Positions 25,996 to 35,035 of a stretch of DNA of 64,000 bases are shown in pieces. Every line of letters starts with the position of its first letter. The stretch's first letter is position 1. Made by a program: the position numbers and the translations under genes. Source of the stretch: Arcticibacter sp041902385. GTDB taxonomy: Bacteria > Bacteroidota > Bacteroidia > Sphingobacteriales > Sphingobacteriaceae. Location of the stretch: assembly GCF_041902385.1 (NCBI RefSeq), contig NZ_CP169244.1:496001-560000 (forward strand). Direction: 5' to 3'. Under the pieces are notes generated by a model. That model ran no database searches and was not told the origin of the DNA. It worked only from the letters and a program-made list of their open reading frames with translations.

Positions 25996-28398
25996 CTAAA
26001 AGATAGCAGGGAAACGTCCGGGATCTGCCTCGTTCATCACTTCGTAGACTGCTTCAACCAGGTCGTCTACCGAAGGCTTGGTGAAATAGTCGCCATCCGA
26101 TCCGTAAGGAGGGCGGTGTTCTTTGGCCGTTATTGTTTTCGGTGCGCTGTCAAGGTGGAAGTATCCTTTCTGCTTTTCCAAGATCTGCTGCAGGATGAAA
26201 GCAGAAGCCCCTCCCGGCACATCTTCGTCGGCAACAATCAGCTTATTAGTCTTTTTGAGCGAGTCGGCGCAGACATGGTTGAGATCAAAGGGATGCAGGG
26301 TTTGCGGATCGACTATTTCGACCGAGATCCCCATCTTCTCAAGTTCATCCGCCGCTTCTTCAACGATACGGAGAGTGGAGCCATAAGTAACGACAGTGAT
26401 ATCGCTGCCTTCCCTCACAACCTCTGCATGGCCGAGTGGCACCGTAAATTCTCCTACATTGTTGGGAAGCCGTTCCTTCAGCCGGTACCCGTTGAGGCAC
26501 TCGATCATGAGAGCAGGCTCATCTGCACGCAGCAGCGTATTATAGAGACCGGCAGCCTGAGTCATATTACGGGGTACGCAAATGTGAACCCCGCGCATGA
26601 TGCCCAGGATCATGGCCATTGGAGACCCTGAATGCCATACTCCTTCAAGACGGTGCCCGCGTGTACGAACGATCAAAGGAGCCTTTTGTCCGGCTTTAGT
26701 ACGGTAACTAAGACTGGCCAGATCGTCACTGATCACATTAATTCCGTAGAGGAGATAATCGACGTACTGAATCTCGGCGATCGGTCTGAGCCCGCGGAGA
26801 GCGAGGCCGATACCCTGACCAATAATGGTACTTTCCCGGATGCCTGTATCTCCCACCCGCAGCTTGCCGTATTTTGCCTGAAGTCCTGCGAAGCCCTGGT
26901 TCACGTCGCCGATGCTTCCAACGTCCTCACCAAAAGCGATGATACGCGGATCGCGACTGATGTTGGCGTCAAAGCAGGCGTTCAGAATTTCACGTCCATC
27001 CACCAGCTTTGCCTCCTCGTCATATACCGCGGGAACGACCCCAATGCGTGAAGGTGCTTCCAGTGAATCTGTAAAAAGCTTTGAGTGATACCGCTCGCTG
27101 TTCAGTTCAACCTGAGTCTGATACCATCGGATAAGCGCGTTACGGTCAGACGAATTGTTGCCTGCCAGCAGGCGCAGCACCTTTCGCACGCATTCCATGA
27201 TATCACGACGAGTCACCTCGCTCAACGATCTGAGCTGGGCCGTCAATGCCCTTACCTCTTCACTTTGAAAAGGCTCAAGCAGCTCGATCGCTTCACGCGC
27301 CTCGTTCTTCAATACCGTCTGGAAGTCATTCCATGCTTCCTTTCGGCAGTTTCGTACATATTCTTTCGCCTTGTTTTCGATCTCCGACAGCTCCTCTGTG
27401 GTGGCAATGGCCGACTCGATCATCCACTTCCTCATTTGAACCAGGCAATCGTACTCCAGCTCCCAGTCGAGCCGTTCGCGACTTTTGTAGCGTTCGTGCG
27501 AGCCTGAGGTGGAATGTCCCTGCGGCTGCGTGATCTCGTGAACGTGGATCATCACAGGAATATGCTGCTCCCGGCAGATCTTGATGGCTTTCTCGTAGGT
27601 CTCGCAAAGTCCGGGGTAGTCCCAGCCCTTTACCTTGAATATTTCAAATCCCTCGCCCTTTTCGTCGCGCTGGAAGCCTTTGAGAATTTCAGAAATATCC
27701 TGTTTTGTTGTTTGCAGTTCGGCCGGCACTGAAATGGCATATGCATCATCCCAGACGGAGATAGCCATCGGGATCTGCATGACGCCTGCCGCATTAATTG
27801 CTTCAAAAAACACGCCCTCAGAAGTAGCTCCGTTTCCAATAGTACCGAAAGCCACTTCGTTTCCATTTACGGAAAAGTGGGTAAGATACTTCAGATCGGG
27901 ATTTTCGCGATATAGCTTTGAAGCCTGCGCAAGGCCCACCAGACGGGCCATCTGACCGCCAGTGGTGGAAATATCGGATGATGTGTTTTTGGTTTTGGTT
28001 TGATCCTTCCAGCTTCCATCTTCATTTAGGAGACGTGTGGCGTAGTGGCAATTCATTTGCCTTCCGCCCGAAGAAGGATCTTTTGTGACATCAGTATTGG
28101 CGTACAACTGCGCGAAAAACTCGGTAATAGTAGCCATACCTGTCGCAAACATAAAGGTCTGGTCGCGGTAATAGCCCGACCGCCAGTCTCCATTTTTGAA
28201 GGCTTTCGCCATTGCCACCTGCGCTACTTCCTTCCCGTCCCCAAAAATGCCAAACTTGGCCTTCCCGGTTAACACTTCCTTGCGGCCCAGTAGACTGGCC
28301 TGCCGACTCTCATAACAAATCCGGTAATCATCGATCACGATCTGTTTGAAGTCTTCGAAGCTTAACTCGGAAACATCGAACTCATTTGTAACTTTCAT
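25996..28398 (-). CDS. Fused alpha/beta E1 2-oxoacid dehydrogenase (thiamine diphosphate)
   Basis: An 800-residue fusion. The alpha part (about 1-430) has IGNGATSEGVFFEAINAAGV and the segment VWDDAYAISVP at the thiamine diphosphate site, where GNG replaces the usual GDG. The beta part (about 470-790) starts DGREILNACFDANISRD and has FGEDVGSIGDVNQGFAGLQ, TGIRESTIIGQGIGLALRGL and VDPQTLHPFD. Such fusions in Bacteroidota act as E1 of the branched-chain 2-oxoacid or pyruvate dehydrogenase complexes, decarboxylating the keto acid and passing the acyl group to E2 lipoate. No E2 or E3 gene is nearby. The gene is intact and monocistronic. Confidence 0.93.
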   Translation of the reverse strand: MKVTNEFDVSELSFEDFKQIVIDDYRICYESRQASLLGRKEVLTGKAKFGIFGDGKEVAQVAMAKAFKNGDWRSGYYRDQTFMFATGMATITEFFAQLYANTDVTKDPSSGGRQMNCHYATRLLNEDGSWKDQTKTKNTSSDISTTGGQMARLVGLAQASKLYRENPDLKYLTHFSVNGNEVAFGTIGNGATSEGVFFEAINAAGVMQIPMAISVWDDAYAISVPAELQTTKQDISEILKGFQRDEKGEGFEIFKVKGWDYPGLCETYEKAIKICREQHIPVMIHVHEITQPQGHSTSGSHERYKSRERLDWELEYDCLVQMRKWMIESAIATTEELSEIENKAKEYVRNCRKEAWNDFQTVLKNEAREAIELLEPFQSEEVRALTAQLRSLSEVTRRDIMECVRKVLRLLAGNNSSDRNALIRWYQTQVELNSERYHSKLFTDSLEAPSRIGVVPAVYDEEAKLVDGREILNACFDANISRDPRIIAFGEDVGSIGDVNQGFAGLQAKYGKLRVGDTGIRESTIIGQGIGLALRGLRPIAEIQYVDYLLYGINVISDDLASLSYRTKAGQKAPLIVRTRGHRLEGVWHSGSPMAMILGIMRGVHICVPRNMTQAAGLYNTLLRADEPALMIECLNGYRLKERLPNNVGEFTVPLGHAEVVREGSDITVVTYGSTLRIVEEAADELEKMGISVEIVDPQTLHPFDLNHVCADSLKKTNKLIVADEDVPGGASAFILQQILEKQKGYFHLDSAPKTITAKEHRPPYGSDGDYFTKPSVDDLVEAVYEVMNEADPGRFPAIF

Positions 28399-28563
28399 TT
28401 AAACTGATCTATCGTCTGTGCAACGGCCAAAATTAACAAAATGCGCTAATAATCGAACCAATGAAACTTTAAGTTTGTTCTTACGTAAAAACATACGCAT
28501 TATTTTTAAAAGCGCCAAATACTTAATAACTTTACAAATATTTATTTTAAACAAACACAGAAG

Positions 28564-28953
28564 ATGAAAAGATTCATGACTTTATGTGCGGCAATTCTGG
28601 GATTTACCTTGATGACAGCGTTACGTGCAGACCAGCAGCCGGAATTTAAGTTTGAAAAAGAAACGAACGACTTTGGGAAGATTCCGCAGGGCAAGCCTGT
28701 GAGCTACGAATTCAAATTTAACAATATAGGCGAGCAGCCCCTGATCATCAGCGACGTTCAGTCAAGCTGCGGATGTACCGTTCCTAAGTACACCAGCACT
28801 CCTGTGAAAAAGGGAGAAACAGGTGTAATTTCTGTTACCTTTAATGCCGCCGCCCCCGGCTCATTTAACAAACTCCTTACCATTAAATCAAATGCGAAAA
28901 CCCCGGTGAAGTATTTGTACATTAAGGGAGAGGTCGTAACGGATTCGAAATAA
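28564..28953 (+). CDS. DUF1573 domain exported protein
   Basis: A 129-residue protein with a signal peptide (residues 1-23) and a single DUF1573 immunoglobulin-like beta domain. Landmarks are FEKETNDFGKIPQGKPVSYE, FNNIGEQPLIISDVQSSCGC and VTFNAAAPGSFNKLLTIKSN. The SSCGCT motif is the family hallmark. These proteins are abundant in Bacteroidota envelopes and their role is unknown. A strong terminator follows 23 bp after the stop. Confidence 0.93.
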   Translation: MKRFMTLCAAILGFTLMTALRADQQPEFKFEKETNDFGKIPQGKPVSYEFKFNNIGEQPLIISDVQSSCGCTVPKYTSTPVKKGETGVISVTFNAAAPGSFNKLLTIKSNAKTPVKYLYIKGEVVTDSK

Positions 28954-28976
28954 GACAAACGATTAAAAGAACGAAA

Positions 28977-29004
28977 AACCTCTCTGAAACCAGAGAGGTT
29001 TTTT
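28977..29004 (+). terminator. Terminator after DUF1573 gene
   Basis: AACCTCTCTG and CAGAGAGGTT form a perfect 10-bp stem around AAAC, followed by TTTT. The end of the T-run is shared with the -7 element of the next gene. Confidence 0.92.
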
Positions 29005-29011
29005 ATTTTTG
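29004..29011 (+). promoter_or_regulatory. -7 promoter element (TATTTTTG) of aminotransferase gene
   Basis: TATTTTTG fits TAnnTTTG, with CAGCC and then the ATG at 29017. Its first T is the last T of the preceding terminator, so one site ends one transcript and begins the next. Confidence 0.5.
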
Positions 29012-29016
29012 CAGCC

Positions 29017-30270
29017 ATGCCAAAAATTTCAAGTAAAGGAGTTGGAATGCCCGCTTCTCCGATCCGTAAGCTTACACCTTACGCAGAACAGGCAAAACAA
29101 CAGGGGAAGAAGGTATACCACCTCAACATCGGCCAACCTGATATTGAGACTCCTGAAGTGATGATGAACGCAATCCGTTCAGTCGACTTTGACGTATGGG
29201 CGTATACACAGTCGGAAGGAACCGAATCGTACCGTAAAAAACTAGCCGACTATTATAACCGCGCAGGCTACAAGGTAAGTGCCGACGATATTCTGGTCAC
29301 GTGCGGCGCATCTGAGGCCATCGTAATCGCCATGCAGAGCTGTCTCGATCCGGGTGACGAGATCATCATTCCGGAACCATTCTACGCCAACTACAGTGCG
29401 TTTGCATGGATGAGCAGCGCTGTGATCAAACCCGTGCTATCATTTATTGAAACAGGCTTCGCTCTCCCTCCGGTCAGCGAATTTGAAAAGCTGATCACCG
29501 AAAAGACAAAGGCGATCTTTATCTGCAATCCAAACAATCCCTCTGGCTATCTCTATTCCTACGAAGAGCTGGTGGAACTGAAAAAACTGTGCCTGAAGTA
29601 CGACCTCTATCTCTTCGCAGACGAAGCTTACCGCGAGTTTTGCTACGACGGTCAGAAGTTCTATTCGCCCATGCACCTCGAGGGTATTGATGAGAACGTG
29701 ATTGTCTTTGACAGCATTTCGAAACGCTATAGTGCCTGCGGGGCACGGATCGGATGCTTTGTAACGAGGAACAAAAAGGTACTTTCCACTGCCCTTAAGT
29801 TCGCACAGGCCAGACTCAGTCCCGGTATGGTCGACCAGATCGCCGCTGAGGCAGGTACAGATACCCCGGAGTCTTACTTCGAAGAGGTAAATAAAGAGTA
29901 CACTGAACGGCGCGACTTTCTGGTGGCTTCATTGAACAAGATGGAAGGGGTGTTTTGTCCCAATCCAAAAGGAGCATTCTACGTAGTGGCGAGACTCCCC
30001 GTAGATGACAGTGAAAAGTTCTGCCAGTGGATCCTGGAAGAGTTCTCGCATGACAATGAGACAGTAATGATTGCTCCCGCGGCAGGTTTCTACTGTACAG
30101 AGGGTGCTGGCAGAGATGAAGTACGTCTGGCATACGTTTTGAACAAAGAAGAATTGACGAAAGCAATGATTTGTCTGGAAAAAGCGTTACTCTTGTATCC
30201 CGGCCGGGTGGTCAGGAAAGAAACGGAGGCGCGAAAGCTCATTGCCGAAGAATCAAAGAACATAAATTAA
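29017..30270 (+). CDS. Class I aminotransferase (aspartate aminotransferase type)
   Basis: A 417-residue pyridoxal-phosphate enzyme of fold type I. HLNIGQPDIETPEVM and CNPNNPSGYLYS mark substrate and cofactor binding, LFADEAYREF carries the Asp that holds the pyridine nitrogen, and FDSISKRYSACGARIG carries the Schiff-base Lys. The family includes aspartate and aromatic aminotransferases; the closest-looking group in Bacteroidota is annotated as aspartate aminotransferase. It could supply the transamination step missing from the aro operon in this window, but that is speculation. The tmRNA gene begins 6 bp after the stop. Confidence 0.92.
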   Translation: MPKISSKGVGMPASPIRKLTPYAEQAKQQGKKVYHLNIGQPDIETPEVMMNAIRSVDFDVWAYTQSEGTESYRKKLADYYNRAGYKVSADDILVTCGASEAIVIAMQSCLDPGDEIIIPEPFYANYSAFAWMSSAVIKPVLSFIETGFALPPVSEFEKLITEKTKAIFICNPNNPSGYLYSYEELVELKKLCLKYDLYLFADEAYREFCYDGQKFYSPMHLEGIDENVIVFDSISKRYSACGARIGCFVTRNKKVLSTALKFAQARLSPGMVDQIAAEAGTDTPESYFEEVNKEYTERRDFLVASLNKMEGVFCPNPKGAFYVVARLPVDDSEKFCQWILEEFSHDNETVMIAPAAGFYCTEGAGRDEVRLAYVLNKEELTKAMICLEKALLLYPGRVVRKETEARKLIAEESKNIN

Positions 30271-30275
30271 CATAC

Positions 30276-30639
30276 GGGCCCGACCGGAATTGACAGGATG
30301 GCAGCAGGTATGTAAGCATGCAGCGCATTGTGAGTATAGCGCTCTAATCTGAACTCTCAAACTATAATTGGCGAAAATAACTACGCCTTAGCTGCCTAAT
30401 TTAGAATTAGCTCAGCTTTTGTCCCGCTGGTATTCTGTTTCGTTAAATCAGCATACGGGGCATCGATCAACGAAACTGGTCTGGTTAAGGTGCGATAACC
30501 GGACGAGATAAAGCACCTAAGGAAGACGGTACAGGCAATCGGCCAGCCTTCCCCTTCCCGACAATTAAATGGCAGATAAGCATGTAGAAAGCATAATTTG
30601 TTCCATATCTGGACGAGGGTTCGAATCCCTCCGGGTCCA
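30276..30639 (+). ncRNA. ssrA: tmRNA (transfer-messenger RNA)
   Basis: The 5' end GGGCCCG pairs with CGGGTCC at 30632-30638 as the acceptor stem (one G-U pair). The T-arm is present as GAGGGTTCGAATCCCTC. The tag frame at 30370-30399 reads GENNYALAA followed by TAA, the known Bacteroidota type, and the coding start is preceded by the usual ATAATTG region. CCA is not encoded. tmRNA frees stalled ribosomes and tags the incomplete protein for proteolysis. It follows the aminotransferase stop by 6 bp and is followed by a strong terminator. Confidence 0.97.
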
Positions 30640-30651
30640 CAACCGAGACAG

Positions 30652-30690
30652 AAAAAAGCCGCCTCAGAGTATTCTGAAGGCGGCTTTTTC
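30652..30690 (+). terminator. Terminator after tmRNA
   Basis: AAAAAGCCGCCT pairs with AGGCGGCTTTTT, with an inner CAGA/TCTG stem, followed by T-rich sequence. It begins about 13 bases after the tmRNA end. Confidence 0.92.
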
Positions 30691-30934
30691 TTGAAGTGTA
30701 TTTACTCTTTAAGGGCGGGGAAGAACACTCAATCAACTTCATCCCGGTTTGAGTATGCAGCTCATGAGTATTTTTTGTGAAAGCACCTTTCTTTAGAGTG
30801 AGAGCAAGAATGGGGGCTCCTTCCATCCTCCTGGCTCAGTTCCGCTATGCAGACCCTTTTTGCACAATTCTGCTGCCTCTTAGAAGTCCCAAACAAAGCG
30901 CCCGGAGAGGTGTTCTTTTTACCAAAACTTTAAT

Positions 30935-31768
30935 ATGCGCTGGACAGGACGAAGACAAAGCGGAAATCTGGAAGACAGAAGGGGCGGCGGCCGCTTTGCC
31001 CTTGGTGGAGGGATTGGGATTATTGTAGTAATTGTGGCCCTTTTGCTCGGTAAGAATCCTCAGGAGCTCATGAGCATTATTCCGGGTCAGGAGCAGGAGC
31101 AAACGGCCAGTGGCGGTACACCTTCCGACGAGCAGGCCAGATTTGTTGACGCCGTGCTGGTTGACACAGAAGATGTCTGGAATGAACTATTTAAGCAAAT
31201 GGGGCGCCAGTACAAGGAACCGACCTTGGTGCTTTTCTCCGGGCAAACCTCCTCAGCCTGTGGTTTTGCGAGTTCGGCAACGGGACCGTTTTACTGCCCC
31301 GGCGATGAGAAAGTCTATATTGATCTTTCGTTTTATCAGGAGTTGAAAGACCGCTTCCGCGCTCCCGGAGACTTCGCTATGGCCTACGTCATCGCTCACG
31401 AAGTAGGGCACCATATTCAAAAACTGATGGGCACTACTGATCGCGTGGATCGCATGAGAGGACGAATTTCAGAGGCCGAATACAATAAATTATCAGTCAA
31501 ACTAGAACTGCAGGCCGACTTCCTTGCAGGAGTATGGGCGCACCATGATCAGAGAATGAAGGACGTGCTGGAGGAAGGCGACATTGAAGAAGCCTTACAG
31601 GCCGCAAATGCCGTGGGAGATGACCGCATACAGCGGGAAAACCAGGGCACGATTGTTCCCGATGCCTTTACTCATGGCACCTCAGAACAACGAATGAGGT
31701 GGTTCAGAAAGGGATTTGAGACCGGAGACATTCAACAAGGTGACACGTTCTCGGCTAGCAGCCTCTAG
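30935..31768 (+). CDS. Neutral zinc metallopeptidase (YpfJ family)
   Basis: A 277-residue membrane-anchored protein. A glycine-rich cytoplasmic N terminus (NLEDRRGGGR) precedes one membrane segment at about residues 22-39. The zinc motif HEVGHH lies at residues 155-160 and a second conserved block, LELQADFLAGVWAHH, supplies the third ligand region. The CGFASSATGPFYCPGDEKVY segment is also typical. The family, called putative neutral zinc metallopeptidase, is widespread, but its substrates are not known. Length and motifs are complete. Confidence 0.93.
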   Translation: MRWTGRRQSGNLEDRRGGGRFALGGGIGIIVVIVALLLGKNPQELMSIIPGQEQEQTASGGTPSDEQARFVDAVLVDTEDVWNELFKQMGRQYKEPTLVLFSGQTSSACGFASSATGPFYCPGDEKVYIDLSFYQELKDRFRAPGDFAMAYVIAHEVGHHIQKLMGTTDRVDRMRGRISEAEYNKLSVKLELQADFLAGVWAHHDQRMKDVLEEGDIEEALQAANAVGDDRIQRENQGTIVPDAFTHGTSEQRMRWFRKGFETGDIQQGDTFSASSL

Positions 31769-32093
31769 TCACCCTTGTCTTTCATCCAGCCCTTCCCTTC
31801 TGTAAAACGACTCACCAGTATAGCTGCAACCGTATCGCCGCTCGCATTGAGAAGAGTGGCAATCGGGTCGACCAAAGTTCCGATGATCATAGCGGGTGGC
31901 AATGCTTCGGGAGGGAAACCCTAGGCAGAAATAAAAAGAAGCTCGCCTACATAACCGCCATTAGGGATTCCTCCCTCTACCACACTTACCAGAACGGTCA
32001 TGGCAAGTGCCAAAAGAACCAAATCGATACTGTCGAAACTCTTGCCGAACAGGGCAAAGACCACTGCCATCTTGATGATGGATACTACACCGT
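31769..32093 (-). pseudogene. Fragment of a dicarboxylate/cation symporter, paralogue of 33703-34926
   Basis: On the minus strand this encodes SIIKMAVVFALFGKSFDSID, then VSVVEGGIPNGGYVGELLF, then PPEALPPAMIIGTLVDP, almost identical to the last 105 residues of the intact symporter about 2 kb away, with many synonymous changes. An in-frame TAG at about 31921 replaces the Tyr after FISA. Everything upstream of the equivalent of DGSSVSSII is missing, and the sequence switches at about 32093 to unrelated DNA. It is a decayed duplicate. Confidence 0.88.
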
Positions 32094-32281
32094 TTCCGTG
32101 ATGATGACATAGCCGGCGGTGTTGCCGATGAAGCGAAACACTTTTCGTTGCTGGTATAAGATGCAGTTACCTGCCTACCCGCCGACACCGATTTAATCTC
32201 CGCTATACTCTGAAACAGTGAGCGCTTCCACAAGGAAGTTGCCCTCTCTGAACATATACAGTTCGACTACAGACTGCGCCC

Positions 32282-32599
32282 GATACTATTGCTCACATTC
32301 AAATGATGATAGGAATGACCTTATACTTTCAAAGTCCTATAGTTAAAACTGCTGTCGCGGATGGGAATGAAGCAATGCTCGCTAATAACCTTTTCTTTCG
32401 CTATCTGCATATTTCACTCATGCTTATATCCATTGTAGTAATAACGATCGGCTCGGCAAAGGCAAAAAGAGCGGCGACCGATCCCGACAAATACAAAACC
32501 ATGTTACGATGGTTTGCTGCGGGGCTAATCATCATTCTTTTAGCGATCCCCTGGCCCTTTTACGATTATATTTCCCGTCCGCTCATACGCAAATTCTAA
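32282..32599 (+). CDS. N-terminally truncated membrane protein (Bacteroidota 'cytochrome B'-like)
   Basis: From about 32282 the frame reads APDTIAHIQMMIGMTLYFQS, then FFRYLHISLMLISIVVITIG, then KAKRAATDPDKYKTMLRWFA and LAIPWPFYDYISRPL. This matches the second half of a small membrane protein common in Sphingobacteriaceae and usually annotated cytochrome B (about 150 residues). The first third, with its first membrane helices, is missing and an in-frame stop lies upstream. The first ATG is at 32303. The break lies in the same scrambled stretch (32093-32282) that ends the symporter pseudogene, so this is probably a deletion-damaged gene. Confidence 0.6.
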   Translation, partial: DTIAHIQMMIGMTLYFQSPIVKTAVADGNEAMLANNLFFRYLHISLMLISIVVITIGSAKAKRAATDPDKYKTMLRWFAAGLIIILLAIPWPFYDYISRPLIRKF

Positions 32600-32693
32600 A
32601 CCGCAGCAGGTTGGGCAAGGCCGCTGTCTGTCAGCTCCAATCGCAAAACAAAAAACACTCCATTGCTGTTGTGCCTATTCAAACCTGTTTAAC

Positions 32694-33194
32694 ATGATAC
32701 TGCAATACCTGACACAAGAATTCGAGCATGAGGTAAACAGTACACGCCGGCTGCTACAGGCGATCCCCGAAAAAGACCTCGGTTATAAACCATCAGAAAC
32801 ATCCTGGACAATGGGGGAGCTGGCTCAGCACATTGCAACCATTTACTACTGGTTTGTCGGCACAATCACTCAGGACGCTTATGATATAACGGGCGATCAG
32901 CTGGAGCGGGCAGATCCTAATGATATCAAAGCTACTCTGGCACTATTTGAGAGTAATGTTGAAAAAGCCAGAAATGCATTAAAGTCATTAACCGAGGAAA
33001 AACTACAACAAAATTGGACCATGAAAGCCGGCGAACAAGTAGTCCTGGGCCCTATGCCAAGGGCGATAGTGACACGGAGCTTTCTTTTCAATCACATCTA
33101 CCATCATCGCGGTGAAATGATTGTTTATCTGCGCGCTACCGGGAATAAGGTTCCAGGTCTGTACGGTCCCACTTATGAAGATAGTAATAAGTAA
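32694..33194 (+). CDS. DinB family protein
   Basis: A 166-residue four-helix-bundle protein of the DinB/YfiT superfamily. The metal-binding histidines are visible as LAQHIATIYYW and FNHIYHHRGEMIVYLR. Members bind a divalent metal and often act in thiol-dependent or detoxification reactions; the substrate is unknown. The length is normal. The stop codon lies at the border of a 7-bp periodic repeat array. Confidence 0.9.
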   Translation: MILQYLTQEFEHEVNSTRRLLQAIPEKDLGYKPSETSWTMGELAQHIATIYYWFVGTITQDAYDITGDQLERADPNDIKATLALFESNVEKARNALKSLTEEKLQQNWTMKAGEQVVLGPMPRAIVTRSFLFNHIYHHRGEMIVYLRATGNKVPGLYGPTYEDSNK

Positions 33195-33303
33195 TAAGTT
33201 GTAAGTAATAGGTTGTAAGTACTAAGTGATAAGTAGTAAGTAGTGAGTAGTGAGTAGTGAGTAGTGAGTAGTGAGTAGTAAATAATAAATAGTGGGTTAT
33301 AGC
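33190..33303. repeat. 7-bp periodic array after dinB-like gene
   Basis: Repeats of GTAGTGA and close variants (GTAGTAA, ATAATAA, GTAAGTA), including five exact GTAGTGA units near 33245-33280. It is the same family as the array following pheA and starts within a few bases of the stop codon. Confidence 0.9.
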
Positions 33304-33702
33304 TAGCGGGCAGTAGAAGCAGAAGTTCTGGGCTGCGATTGGTTCCTTGCTTTCAATTTCACCATCTCTTCAAAGATCGCAGAAAGAGAGGCCCTGATCA
33401 GCGAAGCTGATCATACAGCATCACAGCGCCTTACCTCACAGGAGACTCATTAGAGACTGATCTGTATCTGATTTAAAATGCGATTTCACAGAAGCAGGCA
33501 AACAGCTACCATTCAGCTACCTTTTGCAAGGGAAGGGTGGCTGAATGGTAGCTAAAACGTGGCTGCAACGTGGCTTAATACCAAGCATGGGTTAGCTCAG
33601 ATACAAGCCAGAACAGTGCCGGGTTCCTCTCCTTTACAGCTGAGAAAGCTCCGCGGGGACAAGCCGTTTTATTTCCCCGGCAATGTTCACTTGAGATTGC
33701 TT
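33304..33702. other. Intergenic region with an 18-bp inverted repeat and 11-bp phasing
   Basis: AGCTACCATTCAGCTACC (33504-33521) pairs with the segment at 33536-33553, with a single G-U wobble. The flanking bases run in 11-bp steps: ACAGCTACCAT, TCAGCTACCTT and later GGCTGAATGGT, AGCTAAAACGT, GGCTGCAACGT. No T-run follows on either side. No gene is visible. Confidence 0.65.
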
Positions 33703-34926
33703 TCACTCTTCCGACCCTTTCATCCAGCCCCTCCCTTCTGTAAAACGGCTCACAAGCATAGCTGCTACCGTATCCCCCGTTGCGTTAAGGAGAGTTGCCA
33801 TTGGGTCGACCAAAGTTCCGATGATCATAGCTGGAGGCAATGCTTCGGGCGGGAAGCCATATGCGGAAATAAAAAGAAGCTCACCTACATAACCACCGTT
33901 CGGGATTCCTCCCTCTACCACACTTACCAGAACGGTCATAGCAAGTGCCAAAAGGACCACATCGACACTGTCGAAGCTCTTGCCGAACAGGGCAAATACC
34001 ACAGCCATTTTAATAATAGACGAGACGCTGGAGCCATCCTTATGCAGTGCCGAACCTAAAGGAATGGTGACATTGGCTATCACGTCAGGGATACCGATCT
34101 TCTTTGCTGCGTCCATGTTTGCAGGGATGGTAGCAATGCTGCTGCATGTTCCTACAGCCGTGGCCGATGGAACAATATTATTTTTCCAGTATCGGCGCAG
34201 GCCCCTCACGCCTCCCGCTATAAAGGCGTAAACACTAAAGATGATCACGAAGTTGAATACACCGAAGCCATAGTACAGACCCAGGGAACGCGCATATGCC
34301 CCAAAGAGCTGCGGACCAAATACACCGATCTGGTAAGCGAAATAAGCTCCCAGCCCCACTGGTGCCAGCTTCATAATGAGAATGAAGACGTTCTTAAACA
34401 CCTCATTGCCCGCCTGCAGAAAGTCTCGAAAGACCGGATACTTGTCAGAAGCCTGATAGCTTGCAAAGCCGACGAGAATAGAAAAGATGATCATGGCAAG
34501 CATGCTGCCACGCGAAAGAAGCTGGTAAAACTCGGAAGTGGTGAACAGTCCGGCCACCTGATCGCCGAAGGGCTTCTTATCGAGCGATTCAGTGAGGCGA
34601 ACCGCCTGAAGCTGCTCATGGACCGGAAAAAGCCACACGGCAACAATGGTCAGGAATGCAGAGATGAGAACGGTGGACAGAAATACGGCACCAGTGGCTC
34701 CCATAATGCGACTCAGCTTTGTAGAATTACTCAGTCCGGCTATGGAAGAAGATATTGCAAAAAAGACAAGCGGAATAACTGCGGTAAACAGCAGGTTAAG
34801 AAAGATGTCGCCTATGGGCTTCAGCACTTGCACCTTCTGTCCGAATATGATGCCAGCTGCTGTTCCGGCCAGTATTCCTCCTAATAGCCAAAGGATGCCC
34901 CTATAGTTTTTTAGCCAGGTGTTCAT
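33703..34926 (-). CDS. Dicarboxylate/amino acid:cation symporter (DAACS family)
   Basis: A 407-residue membrane protein with about eight helices and two re-entrant hairpins. The serine-rich hairpin 1 region (FFAISSSIAGLSNSTKLSR), the substrate/cation site PSATAVGTCSSIATIPANMD and the late VVEGGIPNGGYVGELLF are characteristic of the GltP/DctA type, which imports glutamate, aspartate or C4-dicarboxylates with sodium or protons. The start follows TATATTCG-TCCA, close to the -7 pattern seen elsewhere. A partial, decayed copy of its 3' end lies at 31769-32093. Confidence 0.93.
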   Translation of the reverse strand: MNTWLKNYRGILWLLGGILAGTAAGIIFGQKVQVLKPIGDIFLNLLFTAVIPLVFFAISSSIAGLSNSTKLSRIMGATGAVFLSTVLISAFLTIVAVWLFPVHEQLQAVRLTESLDKKPFGDQVAGLFTTSEFYQLLSRGSMLAMIIFSILVGFASYQASDKYPVFRDFLQAGNEVFKNVFILIMKLAPVGLGAYFAYQIGVFGPQLFGAYARSLGLYYGFGVFNFVIIFSVYAFIAGGVRGLRRYWKNNIVPSATAVGTCSSIATIPANMDAAKKIGIPDVIANVTIPLGSALHKDGSSVSSIIKMAVVFALFGKSFDSVDVVLLALAMTVLVSVVEGGIPNGGYVGELLFISAYGFPPEALPPAMIIGTLVDPMATLLNATGDTVAAMLVSRFTEGRGWMKGSEE

Positions 34927-35023
34927 TGGACGAATATAGCGGTAATAAGCATTCTTTCCGCTCCTAATTGACAGGGGACCGAATCTTTACGTGTCATTGA
35001 TAGAAATGGCCAAAACTGGATGA

Positions 35024-35031
35024 TATATTTG
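35024..35031 (+). promoter_or_regulatory. -7 promoter element (TATATTTG) of EamA gene
   Basis: TATATTTG matches TAnnTTTG and is followed by CGCC and the ATG at 35036, again 4-base spacing. Confidence 0.6.
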
Positions 35032-35035
35032 CGCC

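Noticed and set aside
30485..30826. Frame containing VDPEGFEPSSR antisense to tmRNA
   Set aside because: This peptide is the well-known antisense reading of the tRNA-like T-arm and acceptor end, not a gene.
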